11,778 nt of DNA from Bacteroidota bacterium (GTDB lineage Bacteria > Bacteroidota > Bacteroidia > Chitinophagales > Saprospiraceae): positions 1 through 11,778 of the forward strand of contig QQUB01000015.1 of assembly GCA_008501835.1 (NCBI GenBank). The letters are read 5' to 3'. A program made the position numbers and the translations under genes. The notes under the pieces are model-generated. The model was given only the letters and a program-made list of their open reading frames with translations, ran no database searches and was not told where the DNA came from. Position 1 is the stretch's first letter. Every line of letters starts with the position of its first letter. Shown piece after piece: positions 1 through 7,604 of this stretch.

Positions 1-71
1 AAATTTTCAGACATTGTGTATTTTTTTAACGGGCTAACACAGGGTTTTTAAAATAGGTAAAAAAACTATCT

Positions 72-1418
72 CTAATTATTTTTCCAGGCATCACGTTCAA
101 CACTCATAGCCCATGCAGAACCACCATTTTCAATACTGTTGAATAATGGCAACCAATCACCTGGTCCCTCTGACAATGTGAGTATTTCATATCTGCGAAG
201 TTCCAGGATAGGATCCACCGGTTTTATCAGGACAGGACAAGCCTCCACACAGGCATTACAGGTGGTACAGGCGTGAATTTCCTCTTTGGTGATATAATCA
301 AACAAACTCCTGCCATCATCAAAATTATCCTTACTTACAGGCTTCTCCTTGTCCTTGGCATACTCCTGGTCTCCACTTTCGATCTTTACAGCTACTTCTT
401 CTACCCTATCCCTGATATCCATCATTACCTTTCGGGGAGATAACTTTTTGCCTGTCATACTTGCGGGACATTCTGAAGTGCAGCGTCCGCATTCGGTACA
501 GGTATAAGCAGCCATTAAAGTTTTCCAGCTCAATCCAAGCACATCGTTGGCTCCAAATTCAGGAAGTTCCTCTTCGACCGGCATTTCCTCTCCACCTTCG
601 GTAAGTCCCATCATGCTTTTCACTTCATTCATGATCTCCGGCATATTTTCCATTTCTCCTCTGGGCTTCAAAGAGGCATAATAAGTATTCGGGAATGCAA
701 GAATGAGGTGAAGGTGCTTCGATTTTGGTAAATAATTCAGAAATACAAAAACCATGATCAGGTGTAACCACCATCCAAATCTTTCAATCACCTGTAAAGT
801 CCCTGCCTCCAGGTTTCCGAACACCGCAGGGCCAAACCAACTGCTGACAGCAAGGGCGCCTGTGTCGGGATAATGCTCAGCATCTATAGTTTGCAAGACA
901 GTGTCTGCGCCATTCATGCTAAAGATCCCTATGAGCAATAAAATCTCAAAAATCAGAATGAGATTTCCATCGCGGAAAGGCCAGCCTTTCATCTCAGCAC
1001 TTTGAAACCGTGGTAATTTCAAAAGATTCCTTCTCGACAGAAAAATAATGGTACCCACAAATGCAAGAACACTGATCACCTCAATGAAACTGATGATAAA
1101 GGTGTAGAAACCTCCCAGAATGGGAGCAAAAAACCTATGTATGCCACCAAAACCATCAATAAATATCTCAATTAACTCGATCTGGGTGATCAGGAAGGCG
1201 ACGTAGATAAACAGGTGCATTATCCCGGCAACCCACCTGTTGAACATTTTACCCTGGCCAAAAGCGATTAAAAATACATTTTTCCATCGTTGACCCTTAT
1301 CTCCAACGGTGGCTTCGGGCTGGCCCATCATTATATTCCGCCTGATGCGCATAAATTGTTTTCCGGCATACCCTAAGGCCGCAATGGCGACTATTCCAAA
1401 GACTATTTGCTGAACCAT
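72..1418 (-). CDS. Membrane-bound (Fe-S)-binding oxidoreductase, heterodisulfide-reductase-like (NarI-like membrane domain plus two 4Fe-4S clusters)
   Basis: Probable electron carrier between a soluble donor and the quinone pool at the inner membrane. From the ATG at 1418 the protein is 448 residues. About five hydrophobic segments (near residues 2-20, 62-85, 97-127, 151-168, 215-230) form a NarI-like membrane domain; His68, His219, His235 and His237 are possible haem ligands. The cytoplasmic C-terminal part has two CxxCxxCxxxCP motifs: Cys307/310/313/317 and Cys384/387/390/394, each expected to bind a 4Fe-4S cluster. An in-frame TTG at 1448 would add ten residues; I prefer the ATG because MVQQI resembles the usual start of relatives. 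In related genomes a CCG-domain (HdrB-like) subunit often follows, which here would lie off the left edge. The partner and direction of electron flow are inferred; an ETF-linked role with the acyl-CoA dehydrogenase at 2979-4121 is possible. Domain assignment is firm, substrate unknown. Confidence 0.88.
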   Translation of the reverse strand: MVQQIVFGIVAIAALGYAGKQFMRIRRNIMMGQPEATVGDKGQRWKNVFLIAFGQGKMFNRWVAGIMHLFIYVAFLITQIELIEIFIDGFGGIHRFFAPILGGFYTFIISFIEVISVLAFVGTIIFLSRRNLLKLPRFQSAEMKGWPFRDGNLILIFEILLLIGIFSMNGADTVLQTIDAEHYPDTGALAVSSWFGPAVFGNLEAGTLQVIERFGWWLHLIMVFVFLNYLPKSKHLHLILAFPNTYYASLKPRGEMENMPEIMNEVKSMMGLTEGGEEMPVEEELPEFGANDVLGLSWKTLMAAYTCTECGRCTSECPASMTGKKLSPRKVMMDIRDRVEEVAVKIESGDQEYAKDKEKPVSKDNFDDGRSLFDYITKEEIHACTTCNACVEACPVLIKPVDPILELRRYEILTLSEGPGDWLPLFNSIENGGSAWAMSVERDAWKNN

Positions 1419-1506
1419 TACAAAATTATTATTTGCCTCAAAATACAACCCTATTCAAATTATTTAAAATATTACAGGCAAATTTTTTATTCTACCTTTA
1501 TCAGAA

Positions 1507-1514
1507 TATTTTTG
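1507..1514 (+). promoter_or_regulatory. Candidate Bacteroidota -7 promoter element for the phosphoribosyltransferase gene
   Basis: TATTTTTG matches the Bacteroidota -7 consensus TAnnTTTG exactly and ends 22 bp before the ATG at 1537, giving a leader of about 17 nt. No clear TTTG -33 box is seen at the expected spacing. A weaker alternative, TACCTTTA, lies at 1493-1500. In AT-rich DNA such matches arise by chance, so position is the main support. Confidence 0.35.
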
Positions 1515-1536
1515 CAATATCCAAAAGCAATTTTTC

Positions 1537-2034
1537 ATGAAAGTACTGGATCACAGAACTATTGTTCAAAAACTAAAAAGGCTGGCTATTGAAATCCTCG
1601 AAAACAATTATGAGGAAAAAGAGATATTACTGGCAGGCATCAATAACAGTGGAATGACCCTTGCCAGAATGATCCGGGACGAACTCGAGAAAATGGACAT
1701 TCCCGTAATTATTTCCATTACCAATATAAGGCTCAACCCCGCAGAGCCTGTTCAGAATGAAATCAGCATTGGCGTCCCTGCTTCTGATATTGAAAAAAAG
1801 GTTGTTATCCTGGTTGATGATGTAGCCAACACGGGACGAACCCTTTTTTATGCATGGAAACCCTTTATGGAGGTGGTTCCCAAAAAAGTGGAGACCGTAG
1901 TTTTTGTGGACAGAATGCATAAATCCTTTCCTGTCAAAATAGATTATTACGGCTTATCTTTAGCTACAACGCTTAAAGAAAATATAAAGGTTGACCTTAA
2001 GGACCCGGAGGATCTGGCTGTCTATTTGAATTAA
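1537..2034 (+). CDS. PyrR-like phosphoribosyltransferase family protein
   Basis: A 165-residue type I phosphoribosyltransferase fold. The PRPP-binding loop is plain: a hydrophobic strand followed by VDDVANTGRT at residues 93-102, with the Asp94-Asp95 pair and Thr99-Gly100-Arg101-Thr102. The following strand (FVDRMHKSFPVKIDYYG, about 123-139) is close to the matching part of PyrR, the bifunctional uracil phosphoribosyltransferase and pyr mRNA attenuator. It is shorter than typical PyrR (about 180 residues), and the region normally carrying the DITLYRDD-like segment is replaced by an unrelated stretch (about 59-82). Base specificity and RNA binding therefore cannot be assumed, and no pyrimidine gene is adjacent. 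It is transcribed alone, divergent from the Fe-S oxidoreductase, and its stop lies 8 bp from the stop of the convergent phospholipase. Fold is confident; function is open. Confidence 0.85.
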   Translation: MKVLDHRTIVQKLKRLAIEILENNYEEKEILLAGINNSGMTLARMIRDELEKMDIPVIISITNIRLNPAEPVQNEISIGVPASDIEKKVVILVDDVANTGRTLFYAWKPFMEVVPKKVETVVFVDRMHKSFPVKIDYYGLSLATTLKENIKVDLKDPEDLAVYLN

Positions 2035-2042
2035 GGTTTTAC

Positions 2043-2843
2043 TTATTCCTTTACTTTTTGCATAAAAGCCTTTTTCCTCAATTCCAGTTTATCTTTGATC
2101 TCAGGGATAAGTGCCAGGGTTTTTTCATAACCAATTTCGTAAATCTCCTTGTATTTGTTCAATTGAAAAACGTGGTAAGGGTGAACCTTTTCAGGTTCAA
2201 TGAGGACATCACAATGTTGAAAGTTTGGTCTGGTATTGGCGATGACCGATAACTGAAAGGATCGGGTAGCTACTCCGATTGTAGATTCTATTGAATCATT
2301 TTCCACCTCTATATCCGGCATCACATTCACTCCCATAATGAAGTCTGCTGCTTCCCGTAGTTTATTCATCGGCAGGTTATTCAATAAACCTCCGTCCACA
2401 TATATCTGACCGTTTATTTCTACAGGTTGAAATACCAGAGGAATACTGGCTGAGGCTACAATTACATCATAAAGGGGGCCGGTATCTACTTCCTCCGTTA
2501 ACCCGGTATTTAAATTGGAAATGGAAGCTATTAATTTTCTGTCCAACCCTTCAAAAGCCTCGGTTTTGATGTTTTTATCCAATAAAGTTTTTAAATAAGT
2601 AAGTTTTGTTATTCCCCTGTTGGGAATTCCAAAGCTGAACAACCTCAGCAAACTGCTTTTTCTTACCAATTGAAATATCTGTGAGGGACGCATACCGGAA
2701 GCATAAAAGGCCCCGACAATAGCCCCGGCACTCGCTCCGGAAATTACATCCGGGTAAATATCATTTTCTTCAAGTGCCTGTAAAACCCCAATATGTGCTA
2801 TCCCGCGCGCACCTCCCCCTGAAAGACTTATGCCTGTTATCAT
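2043..2843 (-). CDS. Patatin-like phospholipase (RssA/NTE-type)
   Basis: A 266-residue serine acyl hydrolase expected to cleave ester bonds of phospholipids or related acyl lipids with a Ser-Asp dyad. The three family signatures are present in order: the glycine-rich oxyanion loop GGGARG at residues 9-14, the nucleophile elbow GASAG with Ser38, and the DGG motif with the catalytic Asp150. There is no signal peptide, so it should act in the cytoplasm or at the inner membrane face. Length fits the compact one-domain bacterial RssA-like group, and it lacks the C-terminal surface-protein and outer-membrane barrel domains of the larger Bacteroidota patatins. The ATG at 2843 starts directly before the conserved ITGISLSGGGARG strand, so little could be trimmed. 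It is separated from the upstream acyl-CoA dehydrogenase gene by a terminator, hence probably its own unit. Natural substrate unknown. Confidence 0.92.
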   Translation of the reverse strand: MITGISLSGGGARGIAHIGVLQALEENDIYPDVISGASAGAIVGAFYASGMRPSQIFQLVRKSSLLRLFSFGIPNRGITKLTYLKTLLDKNIKTEAFEGLDRKLIASISNLNTGLTEEVDTGPLYDVIVASASIPLVFQPVEINGQIYVDGGLLNNLPMNKLREAADFIMGVNVMPDIEVENDSIESTIGVATRSFQLSVIANTRPNFQHCDVLIEPEKVHPYHVFQLNKYKEIYEIGYEKTLALIPEIKDKLELRKKAFMQKVKE

Positions 2844-2874
2844 TTTTAGCGGTTGATTCTCTTAAAAAGGACAA

Positions 2875-2905
2875 TAAAATTACCACTAAATCAGACACAA
2901 ATCAA
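2875..2905 (-). promoter_or_regulatory. Candidate promoter for the patatin-like gene
   Basis: On the minus strand a TTG (2903-2905) is followed after 20 bp by TAATTTTA (2875-2882), a 7/8 match to TAnnTTTG. The spacing agrees with the Bacteroidota consensus of roughly 17-23 bp. The predicted start of transcription is about 25 nt before the ATG. It lies just downstream of the terminator at 2921-2958, consistent with a separate transcription unit. Confidence 0.3.
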
Positions 2906-2920
2906 GTGTAAAAATCATTG

Positions 2921-2958
2921 AAAACAAAAAGGGGGAAATCCAGAAGACTTCCCCCTTT
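2921..2958 (-). terminator. Rho-independent terminator of the acyl-CoA dehydrogenase gene
   Basis: On the minus strand, AAAGGGGGAA (2949-2958) pairs perfectly with TTCCCCCTTT (2928-2937) across an 11-nt loop, and the stem runs into a T-rich tail (TTTTTGTTTT, 2921-2930). It starts about 20 bp after the dehydrogenase stop codon. A 10-bp stem with five consecutive G-C pairs and a U-tract is a textbook intrinsic terminator. Confidence 0.9.
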
Positions 2959-2978
2959 CCAATCAGGAATACTTTACT

Positions 2979-4121
2979 TTATTTCCTGGTTAATTCTCTC
3001 GAAATTACAAGTTTCTGAATTTCCGAAGTTCCTTCCCCAATGGTGCATAATTTTGCATCTCTGAAATATTTTTCCACGGGATATTCCTTAGTATAACCGT
3101 AACCTCCAAATATCTGCACAGCGTCCGTAGACACTTCAACAGCGGTTTCCGAAGCCATATACTTCGCCATCGCGGAGATTTTGGTAGTTTTTTCTCCGGC
3201 ATTTTTCATTTTGGCTGCCTTTCGTGTCAACAACTCTGAAGCTTCGATTTTGGTTGCCATATCAGCTAGTTTGAAACTAATCGCCTGAAATGATGAAATT
3301 GGTTTGCCGAACTGATGACGCTCCTGTGCATATTTTAAGGAGGCCTCCATGGCACCTTTGGCAATGCCCAGGGAAAGAGCCGCAATGGAAATACGACCGC
3401 CATCAAGGATTTTCAGGGCCTGGATAAAACCTTCTCCCACCTCGCCGATTACCTGACTTTCATGTACCCGGCAGTTTTCAAAGATCAATTCAGCAGTTTC
3501 AGAAGCTCTCATACCCAGTTTATTTTCAACTCTTCCTGGTCGAAATCCGGGAGTGCCCTTATCTATTATGAATGCCGTCATTCCGCGACTGTCAAGCGGC
3601 TCCCCTGTCCTGGCTATCAAAACCACTACATCACCGGATTTACCATGAGTAATGAAATTTTTTGAACCGTTGATCACGTAATGGTCACCATCCTTTGTGG
3701 CAACACATTGCATTCTCCCCGCATCACTGCCAGTGTTTGGTTCTGTAAGCCCCCATGCACCTAACCACTCACCACTTGCCAGCCTTGGCAAATATTTTTG
3801 CTTTTGTTCTTCATTGGCGAATTGCAAAATATGGTTGCTACAAAGTGAGTTATGCGCTGCAACCGATAATCCAATTGAACCACAAACCTTGGCTATTTCG
3901 ACAATTATGGAAACATATTCCTGATATCCCAGACCAAACCCACCGTACTCTTCAGGTACAAGAACCCCCAGAAAACCATGATCACCCAATTTTTTAAAAA
4001 GATCATTGGGAAATGTTGAATCCTCATCCCACTCCATAACATGCGGACGAATATACTTTTCTGCAAAGTCGCGTGCGCTATCAACAATAATGTCCAGATT
4101 TTCTATTGTTTGTGTATCCAT
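2979..4121 (-). CDS. Acyl-CoA dehydrogenase (short/branched-chain type)
   Basis: A 380-residue FAD flavoenzyme catalysing alpha,beta-dehydrogenation of acyl-CoA, normally passing electrons to electron-transfer flavoprotein in fatty-acid or branched-chain amino-acid breakdown. Full length for the family: alpha-helical N-domain, central beta-domain with the signature LTEPNTGSDA at 125-134, and C-terminal helical domain with QIFGGYGYTKEYPVEKYFRDAK-type signature near 336-357. The catalytic base is Glu363 in IGEGTSEIQ, the position used by short- and medium-chain, butyryl- and glutaryl-type members; in isovaleryl-type enzymes it sits elsewhere. A FAD-contacting RHQFGKPI segment is at 268-275. The ATG at 4121 gives a normal N-terminus. 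It is a single-gene unit with its own terminator, and a 15-bp dyad lies upstream at 4188-4202. Chain-length preference cannot be read from sequence. The membrane Fe-S protein at the left end is a plausible downstream electron acceptor, by inference only. Confidence 0.95.
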   Translation of the reverse strand: MDTQTIENLDIIVDSARDFAEKYIRPHVMEWDEDSTFPNDLFKKLGDHGFLGVLVPEEYGGFGLGYQEYVSIIVEIAKVCGSIGLSVAAHNSLCSNHILQFANEEQKQKYLPRLASGEWLGAWGLTEPNTGSDAGRMQCVATKDGDHYVINGSKNFITHGKSGDVVVLIARTGEPLDSRGMTAFIIDKGTPGFRPGRVENKLGMRASETAELIFENCRVHESQVIGEVGEGFIQALKILDGGRISIAALSLGIAKGAMEASLKYAQERHQFGKPISSFQAISFKLADMATKIEASELLTRKAAKMKNAGEKTTKISAMAKYMASETAVEVSTDAVQIFGGYGYTKEYPVEKYFRDAKLCTIGEGTSEIQKLVISRELTRK

Positions 4122-4187
4122 TTGTTTAATGTAAAATGTTTAGCTTGATCAAATTGCCCTTTTCGTTTGGGTTAAAACAACTGTAAT

Positions 4188-4202
4188 CCTGAATTGTTCA
4201 GG
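4188..4202. repeat. 15-bp dyad upstream of the acyl-CoA dehydrogenase gene
   Basis: CCTGAA-TTG-TTCAGG is a perfect inverted repeat with 6-bp arms around a 3-bp centre. It lies 67 bp upstream of the dehydrogenase ATG and 80 bp beyond the stop of the Asp-box protein gene. Size and place suit a repressor operator, but no regulator gene is nearby and the G-C content is too low, and no T-run follows, for a terminator. Confidence 0.35.
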
Positions 4203-4236
4203 TGATAAAACAGGACGCGAAGATAATACTAATCTT

Positions 4237-4264
4237 TTTTAGGTGAGCTCCGTCCACCCTAAAA
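4237..4264. repeat. Imperfect inverted repeat downstream of the Asp-box protein gene
   Basis: TTTTAGG (4237-4243) and CCTAAAA (4258-4264) are perfect complements around a 14-nt centre holding a GAGCTC palindrome. It starts about 20 bp after the stop of the minus-strand gene ending at 4283. On that strand the hairpin is followed by A residues rather than T residues, so it is not a canonical terminator, though it could protect or terminate the transcript weakly. Confidence 0.3.
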
Positions 4265-4282
4265 TTACCTGTTAATTTCTGT

Positions 4283-7200
4283 TTACAGTGAATCTTTCAA
4301 AAGTACTCCGTTGACGCCCTCTTTCCGTATCAATTCATTCAATTCCGGTAAAACTTTTTCTTTGATAGAACGATATTTACCCAGTTCATGGTCTATAGCT
4401 TTTGTTAATTCCTGCTTTACCTGATAAGATTGTTTAGTTGGCCTGAAATCACCGATACTGTTCAATGAGTTTAAATGCGCTAATTTATTAGTCAACCTGA
4501 TCGGATAATTCAATGGATCCTGACGACTGCGATTTTTGGTTTGGTAAAGTGCCTCTTCAACTTCCGTCAATTGCTTTTTTAAAGATTTGGCCTTCTCAAC
4601 GATTTCTTTTTTATCCTCATCCTTTTTCAGACGATCAGCAATATTATTCAATTGCCCCTTTATATCCCTGATATCAATGATGGCTTCATGAGCCTCGGTT
4701 ACCTTATCACGTACATCCATCAGGAAAGCAAACTGAGCCTCCCTGTCTGCATCGGAAGATTCGGAAAGAGGATTTGCCAATATTTCAAATGTCTGTTCCT
4801 GAACTTGTCCATCGACACTCAGGGCCACTTTATAAAACCCAGGCAAAGCCACAGGTCCTGATAAACTTCCCCACCAAAGCACCATACCTTTAAATTTCCT
4901 GGCATCCGCATATTTCATATCCCAGCGGAACATATTACCTCCTGCTTTCAGTTCAAGTTTTTCAGCCTTCTCTTTTGCTTTTGATGAAAAGGTTTTGATC
5001 GTATCTCCATCCATTTCCATAAAAGTCAAAGATACCAGCACTGAATCCGCAGGTTTTTCCTTAAGGAAGAAATTGACCATAACCCCTCCGGGATGATTGA
5101 GTCCTGCATGAATATTTTTCTTATTCTGACTTCCTGGCATGCGCAGCGAAGGCCTAGGCTGGAAAAGCTTCACACCAGCAGATCTGTCCTTTTCTTCAAG
5201 TTGATGCAAAACTGTCAGATCATCAATCATCCAAAAACTTCTTCCCTGGGTCGCAGCGATCAGATGATCATCTTTGATGGCGAGATCCGTAATGGGGACC
5301 ACCGGTAAGTTCATCTGGAAGGATTGCCAGTGTTCTCCGTCATCAAAAGAAACGTACATCCCTGTTTCAGTTCCGGCATATAATAGCCCTTCCCGGTTTG
5401 GGTCAGCTCTGACGACCCTGGTAAAATGTTGCCGATCAATGCCCTTATTTATCTGTTTCCAGGTCTGGCCATAATCTTCTGATTTGTAAATGTAAGGCTG
5501 GTAATCGCCTAATTTGTAGCGTGTTCCTGCAATATACACGCCCCCTTCATTAAATGGATCGACTTCGACACTATTGATCATCATCCACTCTGGCATTGCC
5601 TTCGGAGTTACATTTTCCCAGTTTTTCCCTCCATCCTTTGAAACATGCACAAGTCCGTCATCCGAACCAGCCCAAAGCAATCCTTCTTTTACGGGGGATT
5701 CCGTTACCGCGAAAATGGTACAATAATACTCAACACCTGTATTATCCTGGGTAATGGGTCCACCTGAAGAAACCAATTTTGTAGAATCATTCCTCGTCAA
5801 ATCAGGGCTAATGATTTCCCAGGAGCGTCCTTCATCGTAGGATACATGTAAATGATTGGAAGCAGCATATAATTTCTTTGGATCATGAGGAGAGAAGAAA
5901 ACCGGGAAGTTCCACTGAAAGCGGTACTTCATACCCTCAGCTCCATACCCCATCGGATTATCCGGCCAGACATTTATCGCCTGGGATTGTTTGGTCCGAT
6001 GATTGCGTCTTGTCAAAAAGCCTCCATAACTGCCCCCAAAAACAATATCATTATCTTCAGGAGAAATTGCTATATGAGCACTTTCCCCTCCTGCTGTTGA
6101 TTCCCAATCCCGTTCACCGATACTTCTTCCAGTAGTCCTATGGGCAATTCTTACTGTTGAATTATCCTGCTGAGCCCCGTAAATCCTGAATGGGAAACTA
6201 TCGTCTGTTGTAACCCGGTAAAACTGGGCGGTAGGTTGATTATAATAAGTAGACCAGTTGTCTCCTCCATCAAAAGTAACCTGGGCACCTCCATCATCGG
6301 CAATGACCATTCGTTGATTATCTTCAGGAGCGATCCACAAATCATGGTGATCTCCATGTGGTGCATTGTAAGCTTTAAATGTCTTTCCACCGTCTTTAGA
6401 CTTATGGTATCGCACATTCATTACATAAACGATATCTTCATCCTGAGTATCAGCATATATTTTGGAATAATACCAGGCCCTTTGCCTCAACGCTCTGGAA
6501 TCATTAACCTTTGCCCAGTTCTCTCCTCCGTCTTCTGATCGATAAACTCCTCCTTTTTCATTTTCAATAATCGCCCAAACCTTTTCCGAATTCAAAGGAG
6601 AAACGGCAACCCCGCTAATTCCCCAGACGCCCTTTGGTAATCCGGGTTTATCTGAAATATTGGTCCAGGTATCACCGCTGTCCGTACTTTTCCACAAAGC
6701 TGACCCCTCGCCTCCACTGGAGAGACTGTATGGAGTTCGTCTCACATTCCATGTCGAGGCATAAATTATCCTGGGATTATTGGGGTCTAATAGCAGCTCT
6801 ACAGCTCCTGCATCTTCATTTACGAACAGGATTTTCTCCCATGTCTTTCCACCATCTTTTGACCGATAGACTCCACGCTCCTCGCTGGGTTTAAATAAAT
6901 CCCCCATCACTGCTGCGTAAACCAGATCCGGATTTTTTGGATGAATTCTAATCCGAGGAATATGCCTTGAATTTTTAAGGCCAATATGTTTCCAGGTTTT
7001 TCCTGCATCTGTACTTCTCCACATTCCATAACCATAAGAAACATTTCCTCTAACTGTTACTTCCCCTCCTCCTACATAAATTACATTAGGGTCATATTCA
7101 CTTACGGCCAGGGCTCCAATAGAACCTCCAAAATAGCCATCTGAAATATTTACCCAGGTTTGTCCGCCATCTTTTGTTCGCCAGACTCCACCGCCTGTAG

Positions 7201-7426
7201 CTCCCATATAATACAGATTAGGTTTTCCCGGTACTCCGCAAACGGCAGCAGATCTTCCTCCCCGAAAAGGCCCAATACTTCTCCATTGCTGGGATTCAAA
7301 TAAGGCTTCCTCAAACCCTGTATTGCTTTGGGTACCCGACTTTTGGGCTAAAGCTGTAGGGACGGATGTAAGAATAAAAAGAATTGTAAAAAAAAGTGAT
7401 TTGTTTAAAGACAGGTTGTTTCTCAT
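4283..7426 (-). CDS. Secreted Vps10/sortilin-like Asp-box beta-propeller protein (often annotated glycosyl hydrolase)
   Basis: A 1047-residue exported protein. A signal peptide (basic start, hydrophobic core about 10-20, ALA-QK cleavage after Ala27) is clear. Residues 50-700 are built from BNR/Asp-box repeats of form SxDxGxxW; I count eleven, beginning at residues 84, 138, 189, 247, 297, 343, 384, 529, 596, 649 and 693. This implies one or two large beta-propellers as in sortilin/Vps10 and GH74 folds. A beta-rich stretch follows (about 750-885), then a charged, probably coiled-coil segment (about 900-965). Automated pipelines name such proteins glycosyl hydrolase or sialidase, but Asp boxes are structural and I see no proven catalytic residues, so enzyme activity is unproven. 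No T9SS sorting domain ends the protein, suggesting a periplasmic location or another route. The gap of 178 bp and a terminator separate it from the upstream PDZ gene. Confidence 0.9.
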   Translation of the reverse strand: MRNNLSLNKSLFFTILFILTSVPTALAQKSGTQSNTGFEEALFESQQWRSIGPFRGGRSAAVCGVPGKPNLYYMGATGGGVWRTKDGGQTWVNISDGYFGGSIGALAVSEYDPNVIYVGGGEVTVRGNVSYGYGMWRSTDAGKTWKHIGLKNSRHIPRIRIHPKNPDLVYAAVMGDLFKPSEERGVYRSKDGGKTWEKILFVNEDAGAVELLLDPNNPRIIYASTWNVRRTPYSLSSGGEGSALWKSTDSGDTWTNISDKPGLPKGVWGISGVAVSPLNSEKVWAIIENEKGGVYRSEDGGENWAKVNDSRALRQRAWYYSKIYADTQDEDIVYVMNVRYHKSKDGGKTFKAYNAPHGDHHDLWIAPEDNQRMVIADDGGAQVTFDGGDNWSTYYNQPTAQFYRVTTDDSFPFRIYGAQQDNSTVRIAHRTTGRSIGERDWESTAGGESAHIAISPEDNDIVFGGSYGGFLTRRNHRTKQSQAINVWPDNPMGYGAEGMKYRFQWNFPVFFSPHDPKKLYAASNHLHVSYDEGRSWEIISPDLTRNDSTKLVSSGGPITQDNTGVEYYCTIFAVTESPVKEGLLWAGSDDGLVHVSKDGGKNWENVTPKAMPEWMMINSVEVDPFNEGGVYIAGTRYKLGDYQPYIYKSEDYGQTWKQINKGIDRQHFTRVVRADPNREGLLYAGTETGMYVSFDDGEHWQSFQMNLPVVPITDLAIKDDHLIAATQGRSFWMIDDLTVLHQLEEKDRSAGVKLFQPRPSLRMPGSQNKKNIHAGLNHPGGVMVNFFLKEKPADSVLVSLTFMEMDGDTIKTFSSKAKEKAEKLELKAGGNMFRWDMKYADARKFKGMVLWWGSLSGPVALPGFYKVALSVDGQVQEQTFEILANPLSESSDADREAQFAFLMDVRDKVTEAHEAIIDIRDIKGQLNNIADRLKKDEDKKEIVEKAKSLKKQLTEVEEALYQTKNRSRQDPLNYPIRLTNKLAHLNSLNSIGDFRPTKQSYQVKQELTKAIDHELGKYRSIKEKVLPELNELIRKEGVNGVLLKDSL

Positions 7427-7534
7427 TTTTTACTGATTTAGCAAGAACCATTCCCCCGAACAATCCAAAGAGGAAATGTCCCGGAAATAATAGAAAAGCC
7501 GGGCAATTTAATAAAGGTGTTCGTTACCAAAGGT

Positions 7535-7565
7535 AAAAAAAAAGCCCCACTCCGTTGAGTAGGGC
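7535..7565 (-). terminator. Rho-independent terminator of the four-PDZ protein gene
   Basis: On the minus strand, GCCCTACTC (7557-7565) and GAGTGGGGC (7544-7552) form a 9-position stem with one mismatch around a 4-nt AACG loop. Nine consecutive T residues (7535-7543) follow. It lies about 40 bp after the PDZ gene stop, and makes read-through into the Asp-box protein gene unlikely to be the main way that gene is expressed. Confidence 0.88.
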
Positions 7566-7604
7566 CCAAAAAACTATCTTAAAAAAGATTGGAGTCTTTA
7601 CCTG

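Noticed and set aside
1..71. Left-edge stretch downstream of the Fe-S oxidoreductase
   Set aside because: No open frame, terminator hairpin or motif could be supported in these 71 bases.
1419..1448. TTG start adding ten residues to the Fe-S oxidoreductase
   Set aside because: The ATG at 1418 gives the N-terminus expected for the family, directly before the first membrane segment, whereas the added residues are low-complexity Asn-rich sequence.
5878..6135. Overlapping plus-strand open frames of 71-100 codons in the Asp-box gene (also 6236-6538, 6634-6894)
   Set aside because: All are antisense to the 1047-residue protein and arise from its repeated Asp-box codons; none has recognisable protein features.
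4670..7186. Recurrent similar short DNA words that could be read as a repeat array
   Set aside because: They encode the SxDxGxxW Asp-box motifs at irregular 40-140 residue spacing and are explained by protein repeats, not by CRISPR or a satellite.
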